This document shows, in pieces, positions 52,762 through 60,602 of a stretch of DNA of 64,000 bases. The stretch spans positions 50,297-114,296 of the forward strand of contig JAAFIG010000012.1 of assembly GCA_013298595.1 (NCBI GenBank). Direction: 5' to 3'. Each line of letters begins with the position of its first letter. Positions within the stretch are counted from its first letter, which is position 1. The translations under genes and the position numbers were made by a program. Under the pieces are notes generated by a model. The model did not search any database. It was given only the letters and a program-made list of their open reading frames with translations, and was not told the DNA's origin. The DNA comes from Deinococcales bacterium. Lineage in GTDB: Bacteria; Deinococcota; Deinococci; Deinococcales; JAAFIG01.

Positions 52762-53549
52762 ACCTGATCGATATTACTTACCGCAAAGAAAATGGTATTG
52801 CCATTGCCACATTCAATCGCCCAGATGTCCTCAATGCGTTTCGTCAACAAACCTTTGCTGATATCAACAGCATTCTCGAGGATGTTCGCACCGACGATAC
52901 CATCCGAGTCTTAATTATCAGTGGAACAGGACGGGCTTTTAGCGCAGGAGCCGACCTCAAAGAACTCAACTCGAGCTTACTGCTTGCCACCCTCGAGCAA
53001 CAAAAAATTCATCTTGAAACGTACCAGAATTTAACCCGAGCCATGCTGGCATTACCCAAAATAATTATCAGTGCAATCAATGGTTTAGCTGTCGGCGTTG
53101 GTGTAGAAATAGCGCTCGCCAGCGACATCCGCATAGCCTCGAGCCAAGCAAGTTTTACTTTTGCCGAAGCCAAACGCGGCTTATTTCAAACCAACGGTGT
53201 GATGTTCTTATTACCACGTTTAATCGGCTTAGGACGCGCCGCTCAAATCATGCTGACAGGCGAAAGAGTTTCCGCTAACACCGCCCTCGAGTTTGGCATG
53301 ATCTCGCAAGTGGTAGCCGATAATGATCTCGAAAGCAGTGCTATTGCCCTTGCCAACACCATTGCCAGCAATGCACCCATTAGTGTGCGTTTGGTCAAGC
53401 AAGTTTTACAACAAAGCAGCCAAAGTACACTCGAGCAATGCTTAGACCTCGAAACCAACGGAATGCTTGAGTGTTTGAACAGCCGAGATTTACGTGAAGG
53501 CACCCAAGCCTTCCTCGAGAAACGCAATCCCGTTTATGCAGGATTATAA
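52758..53549 (+). CDS. Enoyl-CoA hydratase/isomerase family protein
   Basis: 263 aa, ATGA overlap with the ligase and GGAGG 5 to 6 bases before the ATG. Crotonase fold: oxyanion-hole segment GRAFSAGADLKEL (about 60-70) and AINGLAVGVGVEIALASDIRIAS (about 98-120). The catalytic glutamate region reads FAEAKRGLFQTNG, where the usual second glutamate (near 145) appears replaced, so hydratase, isomerase or hydrolase activity cannot be told apart. It is the last gene of the block and is only one base from the stop of a convergent gene. Substrate inferred to be the acyl-CoA made by the neighbour. Confidence 0.9.
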   Translation: MNLIDITYRKENGIAIATFNRPDVLNAFRQQTFADINSILEDVRTDDTIRVLIISGTGRAFSAGADLKELNSSLLLATLEQQKIHLETYQNLTRAMLALPKIIISAINGLAVGVGVEIALASDIRIASSQASFTFAEAKRGLFQTNGVMFLLPRLIGLGRAAQIMLTGERVSANTALEFGMISQVVADNDLESSAIALANTIASNAPISVRLVKQVLQQSSQSTLEQCLDLETNGMLECLNSRDLREGTQAFLEKRNPVYAGL

Positions 53550-53550
53550 T

Positions 53551-54441
53551 TTACTCTGCCCGTTTACGTTGAGCACGTTCAATAGCCAAACGTAAACTCA
53601 ACCGAGTGCGCTCGAGCGATTCCCCAAGCATTCCCACTTCATCTCGAGAAGTCATTTTGATTGGCGTATTCAAATCACCCGTACTCATAGCATTTGCAAG
53701 TTTTGTGAGTTGTAAAACAGGGCGAACAACACTTTGACTCACCAAACTTCCGATAATAGTAGCAATGATAACGGCACCAATAATAGACCCGATAATTGTC
53801 CAACCAATCACCCAAAGATTGGAAACCAATTTTTCCCCATCTTCTATGACCACAATGCCAAATCCTGAAGCGGATGCAGTACCGTTCGGAACGGCTAATG
53901 TCGTTTGATCCGCAAATCCTAACATACGGGTATCAAGTGCGCCTTTGACTCCACCTAAACCAGTACCTCGAACCATCCAAGTTAATGCACCTTCAGTTTT
54001 ATTGATACTCAGATTTATAAAGTAATCACGCATGGCAGTAGGGTTTTCTTTGACTGCCAGATATTTTGGTTCTCGAGCTTCAAAGATAGTTTTGCCTTGC
54101 TGATCTCGAAAAACGACCTGTGAATTGACTTGTCCACCGACATTGGTTTGAGTTAAATACATAGCAATAATATCACTACCTACCATTGCTTGTTTGAATT
54201 CGCGTTCGATTTCTTGGGGTTTAGTAAAATCAATGTTACCCATCAGCACTTCAACTGTTTTATTGGTGCGGCTTACATACAAATCACTGACCAATTGACC
54301 AACATTGTTATAAACCGAATAAAATATCACACCTCCTGCAAGTAACACAGGTAACACAGCCAATAAGAACATGCGCCATCTCAGTCCAAAAACAAATTGA
54401 CGTGGTGATGGATTGTTTACTTGATTCTGAACACTATTCAT
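53551..54441 (-). CDS. Membrane sensor with HAMP domain, no output domain
   Basis: 296 aa. The first membrane helix (MFLLAVLPVLLAGGVIFYS, about 25-43) is followed by an extracytoplasmic domain of about 165 residues, a second helix (about 210-235, IGWTIIGSIIGAVIIATIIG), and a HAMP domain (RPVLQLTKLANAMSTGDL, RDEVGMLGESLERTR). It ends 30 residues later with a basic tail and has no kinase, chemotaxis or cyclase domain. Such HAMP-only proteins occur beside chemotaxis- or motility-type proteins. Here the upstream gene (68 bp away, same strand) encodes a DUF4388-type protein, so the two may form a signalling pair. Function inferred only from layout. Confidence 0.85.
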   Translation of the reverse strand: MNSVQNQVNNPSPRQFVFGLRWRMFLLAVLPVLLAGGVIFYSVYNNVGQLVSDLYVSRTNKTVEVLMGNIDFTKPQEIEREFKQAMVGSDIIAMYLTQTNVGGQVNSQVVFRDQQGKTIFEAREPKYLAVKENPTAMRDYFINLSINKTEGALTWMVRGTGLGGVKGALDTRMLGFADQTTLAVPNGTASASGFGIVVIEDGEKLVSNLWVIGWTIIGSIIGAVIIATIIGSLVSQSVVRPVLQLTKLANAMSTGDLNTPIKMTSRDEVGMLGESLERTRLSLRLAIERAQRKRAE

Positions 54442-54509
54442 AATGAACCTTCTTTACGAGAGAGTGATAAAAGCTCTGACGGACGAGTTACACTTTGCAA
54501 AACACGTTT

Positions 54510-55112
54510 TTACTCAATTGTTTTGAGTAATTCAGACAACCGTGCCTCAAAAACTTGGCGACGCTCTGTGGGTACAAGCTTTTTCAATTCGGATAACCAA
54601 GCTGGTAGATTTGCTTTTGTCAAAGCATCTATGTCCACACCAATATTTTCAGCTGCATCCTCGAGTAACACACCACCAAATGGTCCGACTAAGTGTTTCA
54701 AAATTTTCTCAAGTTCATTTATAAAAGCTGCCGAAATACGTTCGTCCTGTACTACTTGTAGCGGTGGTTGAATCACTTCTCGAGAAACACTTGGCTCTAT
54801 ATCTGATTGGTCGCGTAAAACTTCGGCTAAGGGAGTCCGAACCCAGATGTCATGTGGCAAATTCGACAGCAACACCATTTCAGGAACAAACTCGGATTGA
54901 CCAGATTGCCATTGCAACACTGCACGGATAGCTGGTACACCTTTGAATGGTTCGCAAATAGCTGCCAAAATTCTCCCCACACCAAAATAGATAATGGCTT
55001 GATTTGTTTGGCTCGAGAGTAATAATTGACCTGGTGTTTGCTTAGAGACAATTTGAAGTAGCATATCAGGCAAACCTTGACGCTCAAAAAAACGTTTTGT
55101 TGAATTTGACAT
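54510..55112 (-). CDS. DUF4388 (PATAN)-like protein with DUF8082-like C-terminus
   Basis: 200 aa from ATG 55112, with AAGGGGAA before it; the open frame extends upstream but is not needed. Residues about 20-75 resemble a DUF4388/PATAN domain (GQLLLSSQTNQAIIYFGVGRI, ILAAICEPFKGVPAIRAVLQW), a small fold found in bacterial regulators and linked to response regulators, gliding or motility control. A polar linker follows. The last 80 residues (HLVGPFGGVLLEDAAENIGVD) resemble a C-terminal domain that in Deinococcota often follows DUF4388 (DUF8082). The family assignment is from pattern recall and the exact role is unknown. It is cotranscribed with the HAMP protein. Confidence 0.75.
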   Translation of the reverse strand: MSNSTKRFFERQGLPDMLLQIVSKQTPGQLLLSSQTNQAIIYFGVGRILAAICEPFKGVPAIRAVLQWQSGQSEFVPEMVLLSNLPHDIWVRTPLAEVLRDQSDIEPSVSREVIQPPLQVVQDERISAAFINELEKILKHLVGPFGGVLLEDAAENIGVDIDALTKANLPAWLSELKKLVPTERRQVFEARLSELLKTIE

Positions 55113-55221
55113 CGTATTCCCCTTTGAGCTTAGATTTTGCAAACCTTTGTAATAGACACATTAAATTCAGTAACACCTAACAAAACTGGAATTAATCAGT
55201 TTGCGTCGCTTAATTATTACA

Positions 55222-55250
55222 ACTGTAACATCAAATTTGATTGCTGTCAG
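55222..55250 (-). promoter_or_regulatory. Candidate promoter and operator of the DUF4388/HAMP pair
   Basis: On the minus strand: CTGACA (55250-55245), a 17-base spacer and TACAGT (55227-55222). The spacer contains the perfect 12-bp palindrome ATCAAATTTGAT (55230-55241), a possible regulator site. The transcript would have a leader of about 100 bases. Confidence 0.4.
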
Positions 55251-55414
55251 TGAATTTTGACCAAACAACACTGAGCCTTCTGTATTAACAAAGTGAAAAA
55301 ATCAATCCTATATGTTTCACACACATATCTCGAGTCATTGCAACAACTTTATTGGTTTTAAAAAAACCACGCCTTATTCACACTCGAGTTATTGAAAGCA
55401 CAAACTACAATCCA

Positions 55415-55453
55415 AAAAAGCATAAACAGCTTAGATTTAATCTAAGCTGTTTA
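55415..55453 (-). terminator. Terminator of tRNA-Pro
   Basis: A perfect 13-bp stem (TAAACAGCTTAGA, loop of 5), followed on the minus strand by TGCTTTTTTGG. Confidence 0.8.
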
Positions 55454-55458
55454 TAACG

Positions 55459-55535
55459 TGGTCGGGGTGGCGAGATTTGAACTCACGACCACTTGACCCC
55501 CAGTCAAGTGCGCTACCAGGCTGCGCTACACCCCG
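55459..55535 (-). tRNA. tRNA-Pro (anticodon GGG)
   Basis: 77 nt with an encoded CCA. CGGGGTG pairs with CACCCCG. The D arm is GCGCAGCCTGGTAGCGC, and the anticodon stem CTTGA/TCAAG encloses CTGGGGG with GGG. The T arm reads GTGAGTTCAAATCTCGC. The C1-G72 acceptor start is usual for bacterial proline tRNA. Confidence 0.95.
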
Positions 55536-55551
55536 ACATTCTGGCTTAGGA

Positions 55552-55580
55552 AGGGTATCAGAGGAACGCCCTATGGTCAA
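55552..55580 (-). promoter_or_regulatory. Promoter of tRNA-Pro
   Basis: On the minus strand: TTGACC (55580-55575), a 17-base spacer and TACCCT (55557-55552), 16 bases before the mature tRNA 5' end. It is back to back with the -10 box of the next plus-strand gene. Confidence 0.75.
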
Positions 55581-55586
55581 GTGGGG

Positions 55587-55592
55587 TAGACT
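55587..55592 (+). promoter_or_regulatory. -10 box TAGACT of a leaderless transcript
   Basis: TAGACT ends 6 bases before GTG 55599. The same hexamer and spacing are seen before GH42 and the Rieske gene. Confidence 0.5.
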
Positions 55593-55598
55593 GTGTGT

Positions 55599-56120
55599 GT
55601 GCGTTCTCCGATTGCTGCTTGGATGATAGGTTTATTTTTGCTCGCTGTGGGTTGCGGAGCAATTTATGTGTTTCCCGCTTTTCAGGTACGTTTACTTGTT
55701 GCTTGCCTAACTGTGTTCTTAGTAGATGCCTTGGGTGGACGCTGGTTTGGCTATACAGCCGTACCATTTATTGCCATTGGTTTACTCAATGACCGCGATG
55801 GGACTTGGATTTTATTATTACCACTTTTGATTGGTAGTTTCTGGGCTGGTTTATTTTTGCGACATGTCGAACCAGGTTGGTTTGGTGTGCCACTGGGTAT
55901 GATTGGTTTTCTGGCACCACTGGTTATTCTGGTGGTACTCCGTAGCCGTGTAGACCCCGCCATGACACTACCCTTAAAAACCCAATTTCCACTGTATTAC
56001 ATTGGCGCTGGTGGTATTGCTATTTTGGTCTCGAGTGTGGTTTTACAAATTGTGCGGCGTTCACAAGCCAAAGCATTACCTAAGCCAACGCGTCGGCAAA
56101 CGACTCGCACGGTGCGTTAA
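55599..56120 (+). CDS. Hypothetical multi-pass membrane protein
   Basis: 173 aa if started at GTG 55599, which fits the TAGACT box 6 bases before it; GTG 55593 would add two residues. No ribosome binding site is seen. Five hydrophobic segments are visible ([92 protein letters not shown]), and the tail is highly basic ([16 protein letters not shown]). I do not recognise a named family. Its stop is directly followed by the start of the YihY-type gene, so the two are cotranscribed and perhaps work together in the envelope. Confidence 0.75.
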   Translation: MRSPIAAWMIGLFLLAVGCGAIYVFPAFQVRLLVACLTVFLVDALGGRWFGYTAVPFIAIGLLNDRDGTWILLLPLLIGSFWAGLFLRHVEPGWFGVPLGMIGFLAPLVILVVLRSRVDPAMTLPLKTQFPLYYIGAGGIAILVSSVVLQIVRRSQAKALPKPTRRQTTRTVR

Positions 56121-56993
56121 ATGATGAACACGCCTTGGATGCGTGGACTGAGAGCATTTGCAGTGGCATATCTCGAGCGGTGGAATGAGGCTCGAGTTCC
56201 GATTTTAGCAGCAAGTTTAGCCTATTACGCGACTTTTAGCTTGTTTCCGTTGTTGTTATTAGCTGTGGCTGGTTTTGGTTTTGCTTTGGCTCAGTACCCT
56301 GGCTTGCGTGATGAAGTGCTTTTTTTTATGCGAAATACGATCTCGCAAGTTTTTCCCAGTGCTGCCGATTTACTCAATCAGAATCTCGAGAGTTTAAAAC
56401 GCGGTGTGCTCGAGCGGTTCGCTGCCAATGCTGGGGTAAGTAGTTTAATTGCAATTGTTAGTTTAATTTGGGCTGCCAGTGGTTTTTTTACGGTACTGCA
56501 AACAGCTTTAACTTTAGCTATTCCTGGTAATCGCAACCGCAGTGTTCTCATGCAGCGCATTTTAGCTTTTGTGACTGTCTTTACACTTGCACCTTTGATG
56601 CTTTTTTTAATGATTCTTGGTTCTGTTCTCTCGAGTTTATCGAGTGTACCTTTGTTCGAGCCATTACAAGGTTATGCCAGTGGTGTGGTGGCATTACTTG
56701 GCGCTTTTGCTTTGTTTACATTGTCGTATCGGTATTTACCAGCCCATAATCCAGGTTGGCGTGCCAGTATTAGTGGTGCATTGCCAACAGCTCTCATTTG
56801 GCAAGCTGCCCGATTAGGTTTGGGGTTACTGACTCCTATCTCGAGTTTTCAGGCAACCTATGGCATTTTGGCAGGTTTTTTGTTATTGCTGGCATGGTTG
56901 TATTTAACTTTGCAAATTTTCTTAGCAGGTGGTGTGCTGGTTAGTGTAATTGAACAAACAGCCTTGCCTGTACAAGCCTCCGAACTTGAATAG
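56121..56993 (+). CDS. YihY/BrkB-family inner membrane protein
   Basis: 290 aa, ATG at 56121 directly after the upstream stop (ATG 56124 is an alternative). It shows the family's hallmark start: a soluble helix, then LAASLAYYATFSLFPLLLLAV, the long periplasmic or cytoplasmic region (VFPSAADLLNQNLESL), IWAASGFFTVLQTALTLAI, and further helices to a total of six. There is a YRYLPAHNPGWRASISGALPTALIW signature. Formerly annotated as ribonuclease BN, but the family is now regarded as membrane proteins of uncertain transport role. No nuclease motif is seen. It ends 7 bp from the convergent DsbA-like gene. Confidence 0.9.
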   Translation: MMNTPWMRGLRAFAVAYLERWNEARVPILAASLAYYATFSLFPLLLLAVAGFGFALAQYPGLRDEVLFFMRNTISQVFPSAADLLNQNLESLKRGVLERFAANAGVSSLIAIVSLIWAASGFFTVLQTALTLAIPGNRNRSVLMQRILAFVTVFTLAPLMLFLMILGSVLSSLSSVPLFEPLQGYASGVVALLGAFALFTLSYRYLPAHNPGWRASISGALPTALIWQAARLGLGLLTPISSFQATYGILAGFLLLLAWLYLTLQIFLAGGVLVSVIEQTALPVQASELE

Positions 56994-57000
56994 CAATTGA

Positions 57001-57726
57001 TCACAGACCAAATTCTTTAAAAATTAATCGAAATCCTTCAATTGGTAACGCACCCGAAAACAAATAACCATTAATCACAAAAGATGGTGTGCCCTCGAGT
57101 TTTAAGCTTTGCCCAAGTTGATAATCGCTTTCTATGGCAGCATCATTTTTTGTACTTTTGGTACAGGCTGTAAACGTGCTGATATCAACGCCGACACTCG
57201 AGGCGTATTTAAGGAATTGATCTGGAATTACTTGAGGCTTGAGCTGTGACCATTGCAGTTGTCCTCGGTAGAAAATATCTTTCATTGCATTAAATTGTGT
57301 TTGTTCATTTGCACATGCCACAAATCTGGCTGCTACTCGAGCATGGGGGTGTTGTGGCAATGGCATATCGCGGTAGTAAAGGCGTAATTTTCCTGTGTCC
57401 ACATATTCGGTTTTGACTAATGGCTCGGTCAGTGTAGCGTACGCACCACATAACGAACATTGAAAATCCGAGAATTCGGTCATGGTTATTTTGGCATCGG
57501 CACTCCCAATACTGTAACGCGCTCCTGAAACAACATCGGTCTGAATGAGGCGCAAAATCACTTCACGTTCAGCTTCACCAGCACTGGTTTGTTGCTTAAA
57601 CTTAATGATCTTAATGGGGTCGTTATTGCTCGAGCCGCGAGGCATTGTTGCTAAAATAAAACCAACGCCAACAACAGCCAGAACAACCAGTGAAGCAAAA
57701 AAAGAATTGCGGGTTTGTGGTTTCAT
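57001..57726 (-). CDS. Membrane-anchored DsbA/DsbG-like thioredoxin-fold protein
   Basis: 241 aa. The N-terminal helix (SFFASLVVLAVVGVGFILA, about 8-26) anchors it, with the rest outside. Thioredoxin fold of the DsbA/BdbD type (Thioredoxin_4): the redox pair C-S-L-C at Cys90 and Cys93 in FSDFQCSLCGAY, a helical insertion (about 110-190), and the cis-proline loop EGTPSFVING. Two further cysteines (about 141 and 195, near VACANEQ and FTACTKS) could form a structural disulfide. Predicted to make or rearrange disulfides in exported proteins. It may be leaderless: TATGGT ends 6 bases before the ATG. A partner DsbB is not in the window. Confidence 0.9.
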   Translation of the reverse strand: MKPQTRNSFFASLVVLAVVGVGFILATMPRGSSNNDPIKIIKFKQQTSAGEAEREVILRLIQTDVVSGARYSIGSADAKITMTEFSDFQCSLCGAYATLTEPLVKTEYVDTGKLRLYYRDMPLPQHPHARVAARFVACANEQTQFNAMKDIFYRGQLQWSQLKPQVIPDQFLKYASSVGVDISTFTACTKSTKNDAAIESDYQLGQSLKLEGTPSFVINGYLFSGALPIEGFRLIFKEFGL

Positions 57727-57732
57727 GGCAAA

Positions 57733-57738
57733 ACCATA
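57733..57738 (-). promoter_or_regulatory. -10 box TATGGT of a leaderless DsbA-like transcript
   Basis: On the minus strand TATGGT ends 6 bases before ATG 57726; no ribosome binding site is visible. Confidence 0.35.
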
Positions 57739-57847
57739 CCAAGCTTAGGGATGAACGTGCTTGAAGACTTGACTCGAGGCTATTCTTTTGTTAACATAAT
57801 TGCGTAGCAAATTTATTCAGATGCCTCTCGAGAAAGGATACATTCAG

Positions 57848-58183
57848 ATGAAATTCTTTAACCCATTTGCACACTCAACCAAAGCCATTCAATACCGTCA
57901 CGGCGATGTCATGCTGCAACAAGTGAACGCCTTGCCCAGCAACGCCACACCACAACAAGGTGTGATACTGGCTCGAGGTGAATTAACAGGGCATAGTCAC
58001 CGTATTAAGGATTGGAATGCCGCACAATTATTTACCCATAACGGTCAAACTTTTGTGCAAATCAAAGAACCAACCGCTGTCATCCACGAAGAACACCGTG
58101 CGATTCCACTCGAGGTTGGCATTTACCGTTACTGGATGCAGCGTGAATATCATCCAAAAGCCATTGTGAATGTCAGAGATTAA
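57848..58183 (+). CDS. Small hypothetical protein, partner of the DUF6745 protein
   Basis: 111 aa from ATG 57848, with AAGGA about 9 bases before it. It is cytoplasmic and soluble, without a signal peptide. Its conserved-looking features are YRHGDVMLQQV, ILARGELTGHSHRI (His-rich), and EEHRAIPLEVGIYRYWMQREY. Proteins of this pattern are, from memory, found next to DUF6745 proteins in diverse bacteria, sometimes in large phages. The role is unknown. It is 43 bp upstream of the leucine-rich DUF6745 gene on the same strand. Confidence 0.75.
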   Translation: MKFFNPFAHSTKAIQYRHGDVMLQQVNALPSNATPQQGVILARGELTGHSHRIKDWNAAQLFTHNGQTFVQIKEPTAVIHEEHRAIPLEVGIYRYWMQREYHPKAIVNVRD

Positions 58184-58226
58184 ACCAAAACCTTAGCCGT
58201 AATCCCGCACTGTACTAGGATAAATC

Positions 58227-59228
58227 ATGAAAATTACAACGATACCAGCACAAACCGCTAAGCAACTTATACTCGAGGGAAATGCACCAGAAGGCATGGT
58301 CGTTTCGGGCACATTAGACCTGAGTGGTGAAAAGAATCTGCATTCACTACCCAAGAATATGACTTGCGGCACTTTAAACATCAGCGAATCAAGTATTGGT
58401 CAACTACCATCAGGCTTAAAATGCAATCAAATAGATGCTGTTCGCAGTAAAATTCGTACCTTACCCGCCGATATTTCTGTACGATTTCGCTTAAATTTAA
58501 CTGAATCCGAGCAACTCGAGACACTACCCGAAAACCTGACTGTTGGTTCCTTGGTACTTCGTGAGTGTATTGGCTTAAAGACACTTCCAGAAGGTTTAAA
58601 CACCAGCTTTTTAGACTTAACAGGTTGTGTGCTGCTCGAGAAATTCCCCCTACATGGCAATATTGGTATTGGGCATTTAACTTTACGCGGTTGCACTCGA
58701 CTCGAGGCATTACCCAATTGGTTAGGGCAACTGGCTCAACTCGACATTGCAGGTTGTGAACGCATTACTGACATACCACAAGGTTTACAAATCAGCTCAT
58801 GGTTAGACTTAGCAGATACCCAAATTACGCAACTCGAGAACCCAAACACAAAACTACGCTGGCGAGGAGTTAGTATCGAACCACGTATTGCTTTCCAACC
58901 CGAAAGCATCACAGCCAGCGAAATTATAGACACCGAAAACCTCGAGTTACGCCGCGTTAAACTCGAGCGCATGGGGTACGAACGATTTGTTGAAACAGTC
59001 AATGCCCAAGTGCTTGACACCGACCGCGATGCAGGTGGTACACGGAAATTACTTCGCGTACCATTTTCTGGCGATGAAGATTTTGTCGCTGTCTGGGTGA
59101 TTTGCCCAAGCACCGAACGCAATTATGTGTTGCGTGTACCACCAACCACAAAAACCTGTCATCAAGCAGCCGCATGGTTAGCTGGCTTTGATAATCCAAA
59201 CGATTATGCGCCATTGATTGAAGCGTAA
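58227..59228 (+). CDS. Leucine-rich-repeat protein with C-terminal DUF6745
   Basis: 333 aa. AGGA stands 6 bases before the ATG. Residues about 20-205 form a series of short leucine-rich repeats (LDLSGEKNLHSLPKNM, LVLRECIGLKTLPEGL, LTLRGCTRLEALPNWL, LDIAGCERITDIPQGL) that alternate with tryptophan-poor linkers. The last 110 residues (about 225-333) match DUF6745 (RRVKLERMGYERF, LLRVPFSGDEDFVAVWV, ERNYVLRVPPTTKTCHQAAAWLAGF). The LRR part of other cassette members (STM4015 family) is comparable. It is a predicted cytoplasmic recognition protein. Its 3' end overlaps that of the convergent radical SAM gene by 25 bp. Confidence 0.8.
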   Translation: MKITTIPAQTAKQLILEGNAPEGMVVSGTLDLSGEKNLHSLPKNMTCGTLNISESSIGQLPSGLKCNQIDAVRSKIRTLPADISVRFRLNLTESEQLETLPENLTVGSLVLRECIGLKTLPEGLNTSFLDLTGCVLLEKFPLHGNIGIGHLTLRGCTRLEALPNWLGQLAQLDIAGCERITDIPQGLQISSWLDLADTQITQLENPNTKLRWRGVSIEPRIAFQPESITASEIIDTENLELRRVKLERMGYERFVETVNAQVLDTDRDAGGTRKLLRVPFSGDEDFVAVWVICPSTERNYVLRVPPTTKTCHQAAAWLAGFDNPNDYAPLIEA

Positions 59229-60079
59229 TTGCTCGGAATTCGCTCGAGAATTCCACCTTGAAAGACATCGTACAGATTTAATTTCTCGAGGTGGACATAC
59301 CCAATGTGGCAGTCACAAATGGCTCGAGTGCAAAGTTTTGCCACTAACTTTTGCTCAAAATCGCTGTCAAAAATACGACCAATTGGTGTTTCGATAAAAT
59401 GGCAACGCCTTGCTATGCCTTGCCCATCTACGCTGATAACCGTATGACCTGCATGGCACGCTTGTCCTCGAGATTTGTATCGCTCGAGATTGAGTGGAAA
59501 ATGTGGGTCTATTTTTGTGAATTTCTCGAGAGTTTCAGGGTTGTAATAATCTTGTCCTCGGCGGTCAAAAGCGTTAATCCAAAGATAAATTTCGGGCGGA
59601 ATTGCTTGACGTAGTTTTTCGATTAGCTCGAGGTTTTCTCGGATACCAACAACGCCAACGCTGAACCGCACACCAAATTGAATCAGTTCTTTAACTCGAG
59701 TAGCAAATTTTTCGACACTGGTTTGGGATGGGTGAAACGTGATCCATAACGCTAATTTCTCGAGGTTAACGGCTTCTAGCCAGTGTAAACCCCATGAGCC
59801 ATTGGTTTGTACCACAACCTTCTCGAGGTGCGCCAAATGTGAAAGTTGTTGTACTACTTTTTGATACCGAGATCGAATTAATGCTTCGCCCCACGGTGTA
59901 AAAAAAATACTGGTTAGTTTACCTCGAGTTTCGACCCATTGCACAAATTGCTCGAGAGCCAGTGCATCGCGTTGATGCTCAGCTTTGGATTCTGTGTGCT
60001 TAGCAAATGGGCAGTAATTGCAAGCGTAATTACAACTTGATAAAAAACCTCGATACAAGATACTCAGTGTTTCAGACAT
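59204..60079 (-). CDS. Radical SAM protein, STM4011 family
   Basis: 291 aa. GAGGAAG stands 4 bases before the ATG, which overlaps the SMI1-like stop by 8 bp. The N-terminus ILYRGFLSSCNYACNYCPFAK carries the radical SAM cluster motif CxxxCxxC (Cys16, Cys20, Cys23), in the form characteristic of the STM4011 family (cysteine-rich PFAK start). The TIM-barrel core holds TPWGEAL (SAM region) and VVQTNGS. A further cysteine set (about 213, 229, 250, 252: QACHAG, RRCHF, AICDCHIG) probably binds an auxiliary iron-sulfur cluster. It is predicted to make carbon radicals on a small peptide or metabolite, and it is the last gene of the minus-strand cassette. The family name comes from Salmonella STM4011, whose substrate is, to my knowledge, unknown. 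Confidence 0.9.
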   Translation of the reverse strand: MSETLSILYRGFLSSCNYACNYCPFAKHTESKAEHQRDALALEQFVQWVETRGKLTSIFFTPWGEALIRSRYQKVVQQLSHLAHLEKVVVQTNGSWGLHWLEAVNLEKLALWITFHPSQTSVEKFATRVKELIQFGVRFSVGVVGIRENLELIEKLRQAIPPEIYLWINAFDRRGQDYYNPETLEKFTKIDPHFPLNLERYKSRGQACHAGHTVISVDGQGIARRCHFIETPIGRIFDSDFEQKLVAKLCTRAICDCHIGYVHLEKLNLYDVFQGGILERIPSNYASINGA

Positions 60080-60599
60080 GTGCTTCCTCGAGTGGAAAAA
60101 ACAAGTCTTCGCCTGCTAGCCAAGCTGCTAGCCAATCCTCAAGTGAATCTTTTTGCCAAAGTATATACTCTTCGTCGAAACCATCTTCAAAAACACCGAT
60201 ATCAACAATACCAACTCGTCCAGTCTTAGCATCGAGCAAAGAAAAAATTGTGCAGCCATGATAGCAAAAAGGTAAGTATTGATATTTCCATCCAGCTTTT
60301 CTCCAAGCTAGAAATGTAGGCACAACGCAACTTGCAGTAGCAGCAAATTTACCCTTGAGAAGCGGTAAAATCCCATAAGCAACCCCAAAGTTACCATTAC
60401 CAATTTCGAGATACATACACTTAAAAGCTTCAGGCAAAGCAAAACCAAGTTTAGCCTCAGCTTTTGCAATATCAGCCAGCTTCAAAGGCGAATTGGCAAT
60501 ATGTCGAAATGGGGGTTGAATATGAGTCGCGCTATTCATGTCAGTTGCTCGTTGAGGATCCAAAGCGCGTTCTTTGACTTGAAAAAAGATTTCTCTCAT
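60072..60599 (-). CDS. SMI1/KNR4-family protein
   Basis: 175 aa, ATG 60599 with GGAGG 6 bases before it; that site overlaps the stop of the upstream gene. It resembles the SMI1/KNR4 (SUKH) fold: EAKLGFALPEAFKCMYLEIGNG, GILPLLKG, FLAWRKAGWKYQYLPFCYHGC and a C-terminal FEDGFDEEYILWQKDSLEDWLAAWL. SUKH proteins are often immunity proteins against polymorphic toxins, but they also occur as accessory proteins. No toxin gene lies here; within this cassette a binding or regulatory role for the radical SAM partner is more likely. Confidence 0.75.
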   Translation of the reverse strand: MREIFFQVKERALDPQRATDMNSATHIQPPFRHIANSPLKLADIAKAEAKLGFALPEAFKCMYLEIGNGNFGVAYGILPLLKGKFAATASCVVPTFLAWRKAGWKYQYLPFCYHGCTIFSLLDAKTGRVGIVDIGVFEDGFDEEYILWQKDSLEDWLAAWLAGEDLFFPLEEAHV

Positions 60600-60602
60600 G
60601 TG

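Larger units (their letters stand above)
55143..55458. other. Intergenic region upstream of the DUF4388-type gene
   Basis: 316 bp, AT-rich, no ORF of note. It holds a candidate minus-strand promoter at 55222-55250 with a palindrome in its spacer, two CTCGAG sites (55331, 55384), and the terminator of tRNA-Pro at its right end. Confidence 0.6.

Noticed and set aside
60072-60599. SMI1/KNR4 gene as immunity gene of a toxin system
   Set aside because: No toxin, effector or secretion gene is nearby; its place inside the radical SAM cassette points elsewhere.
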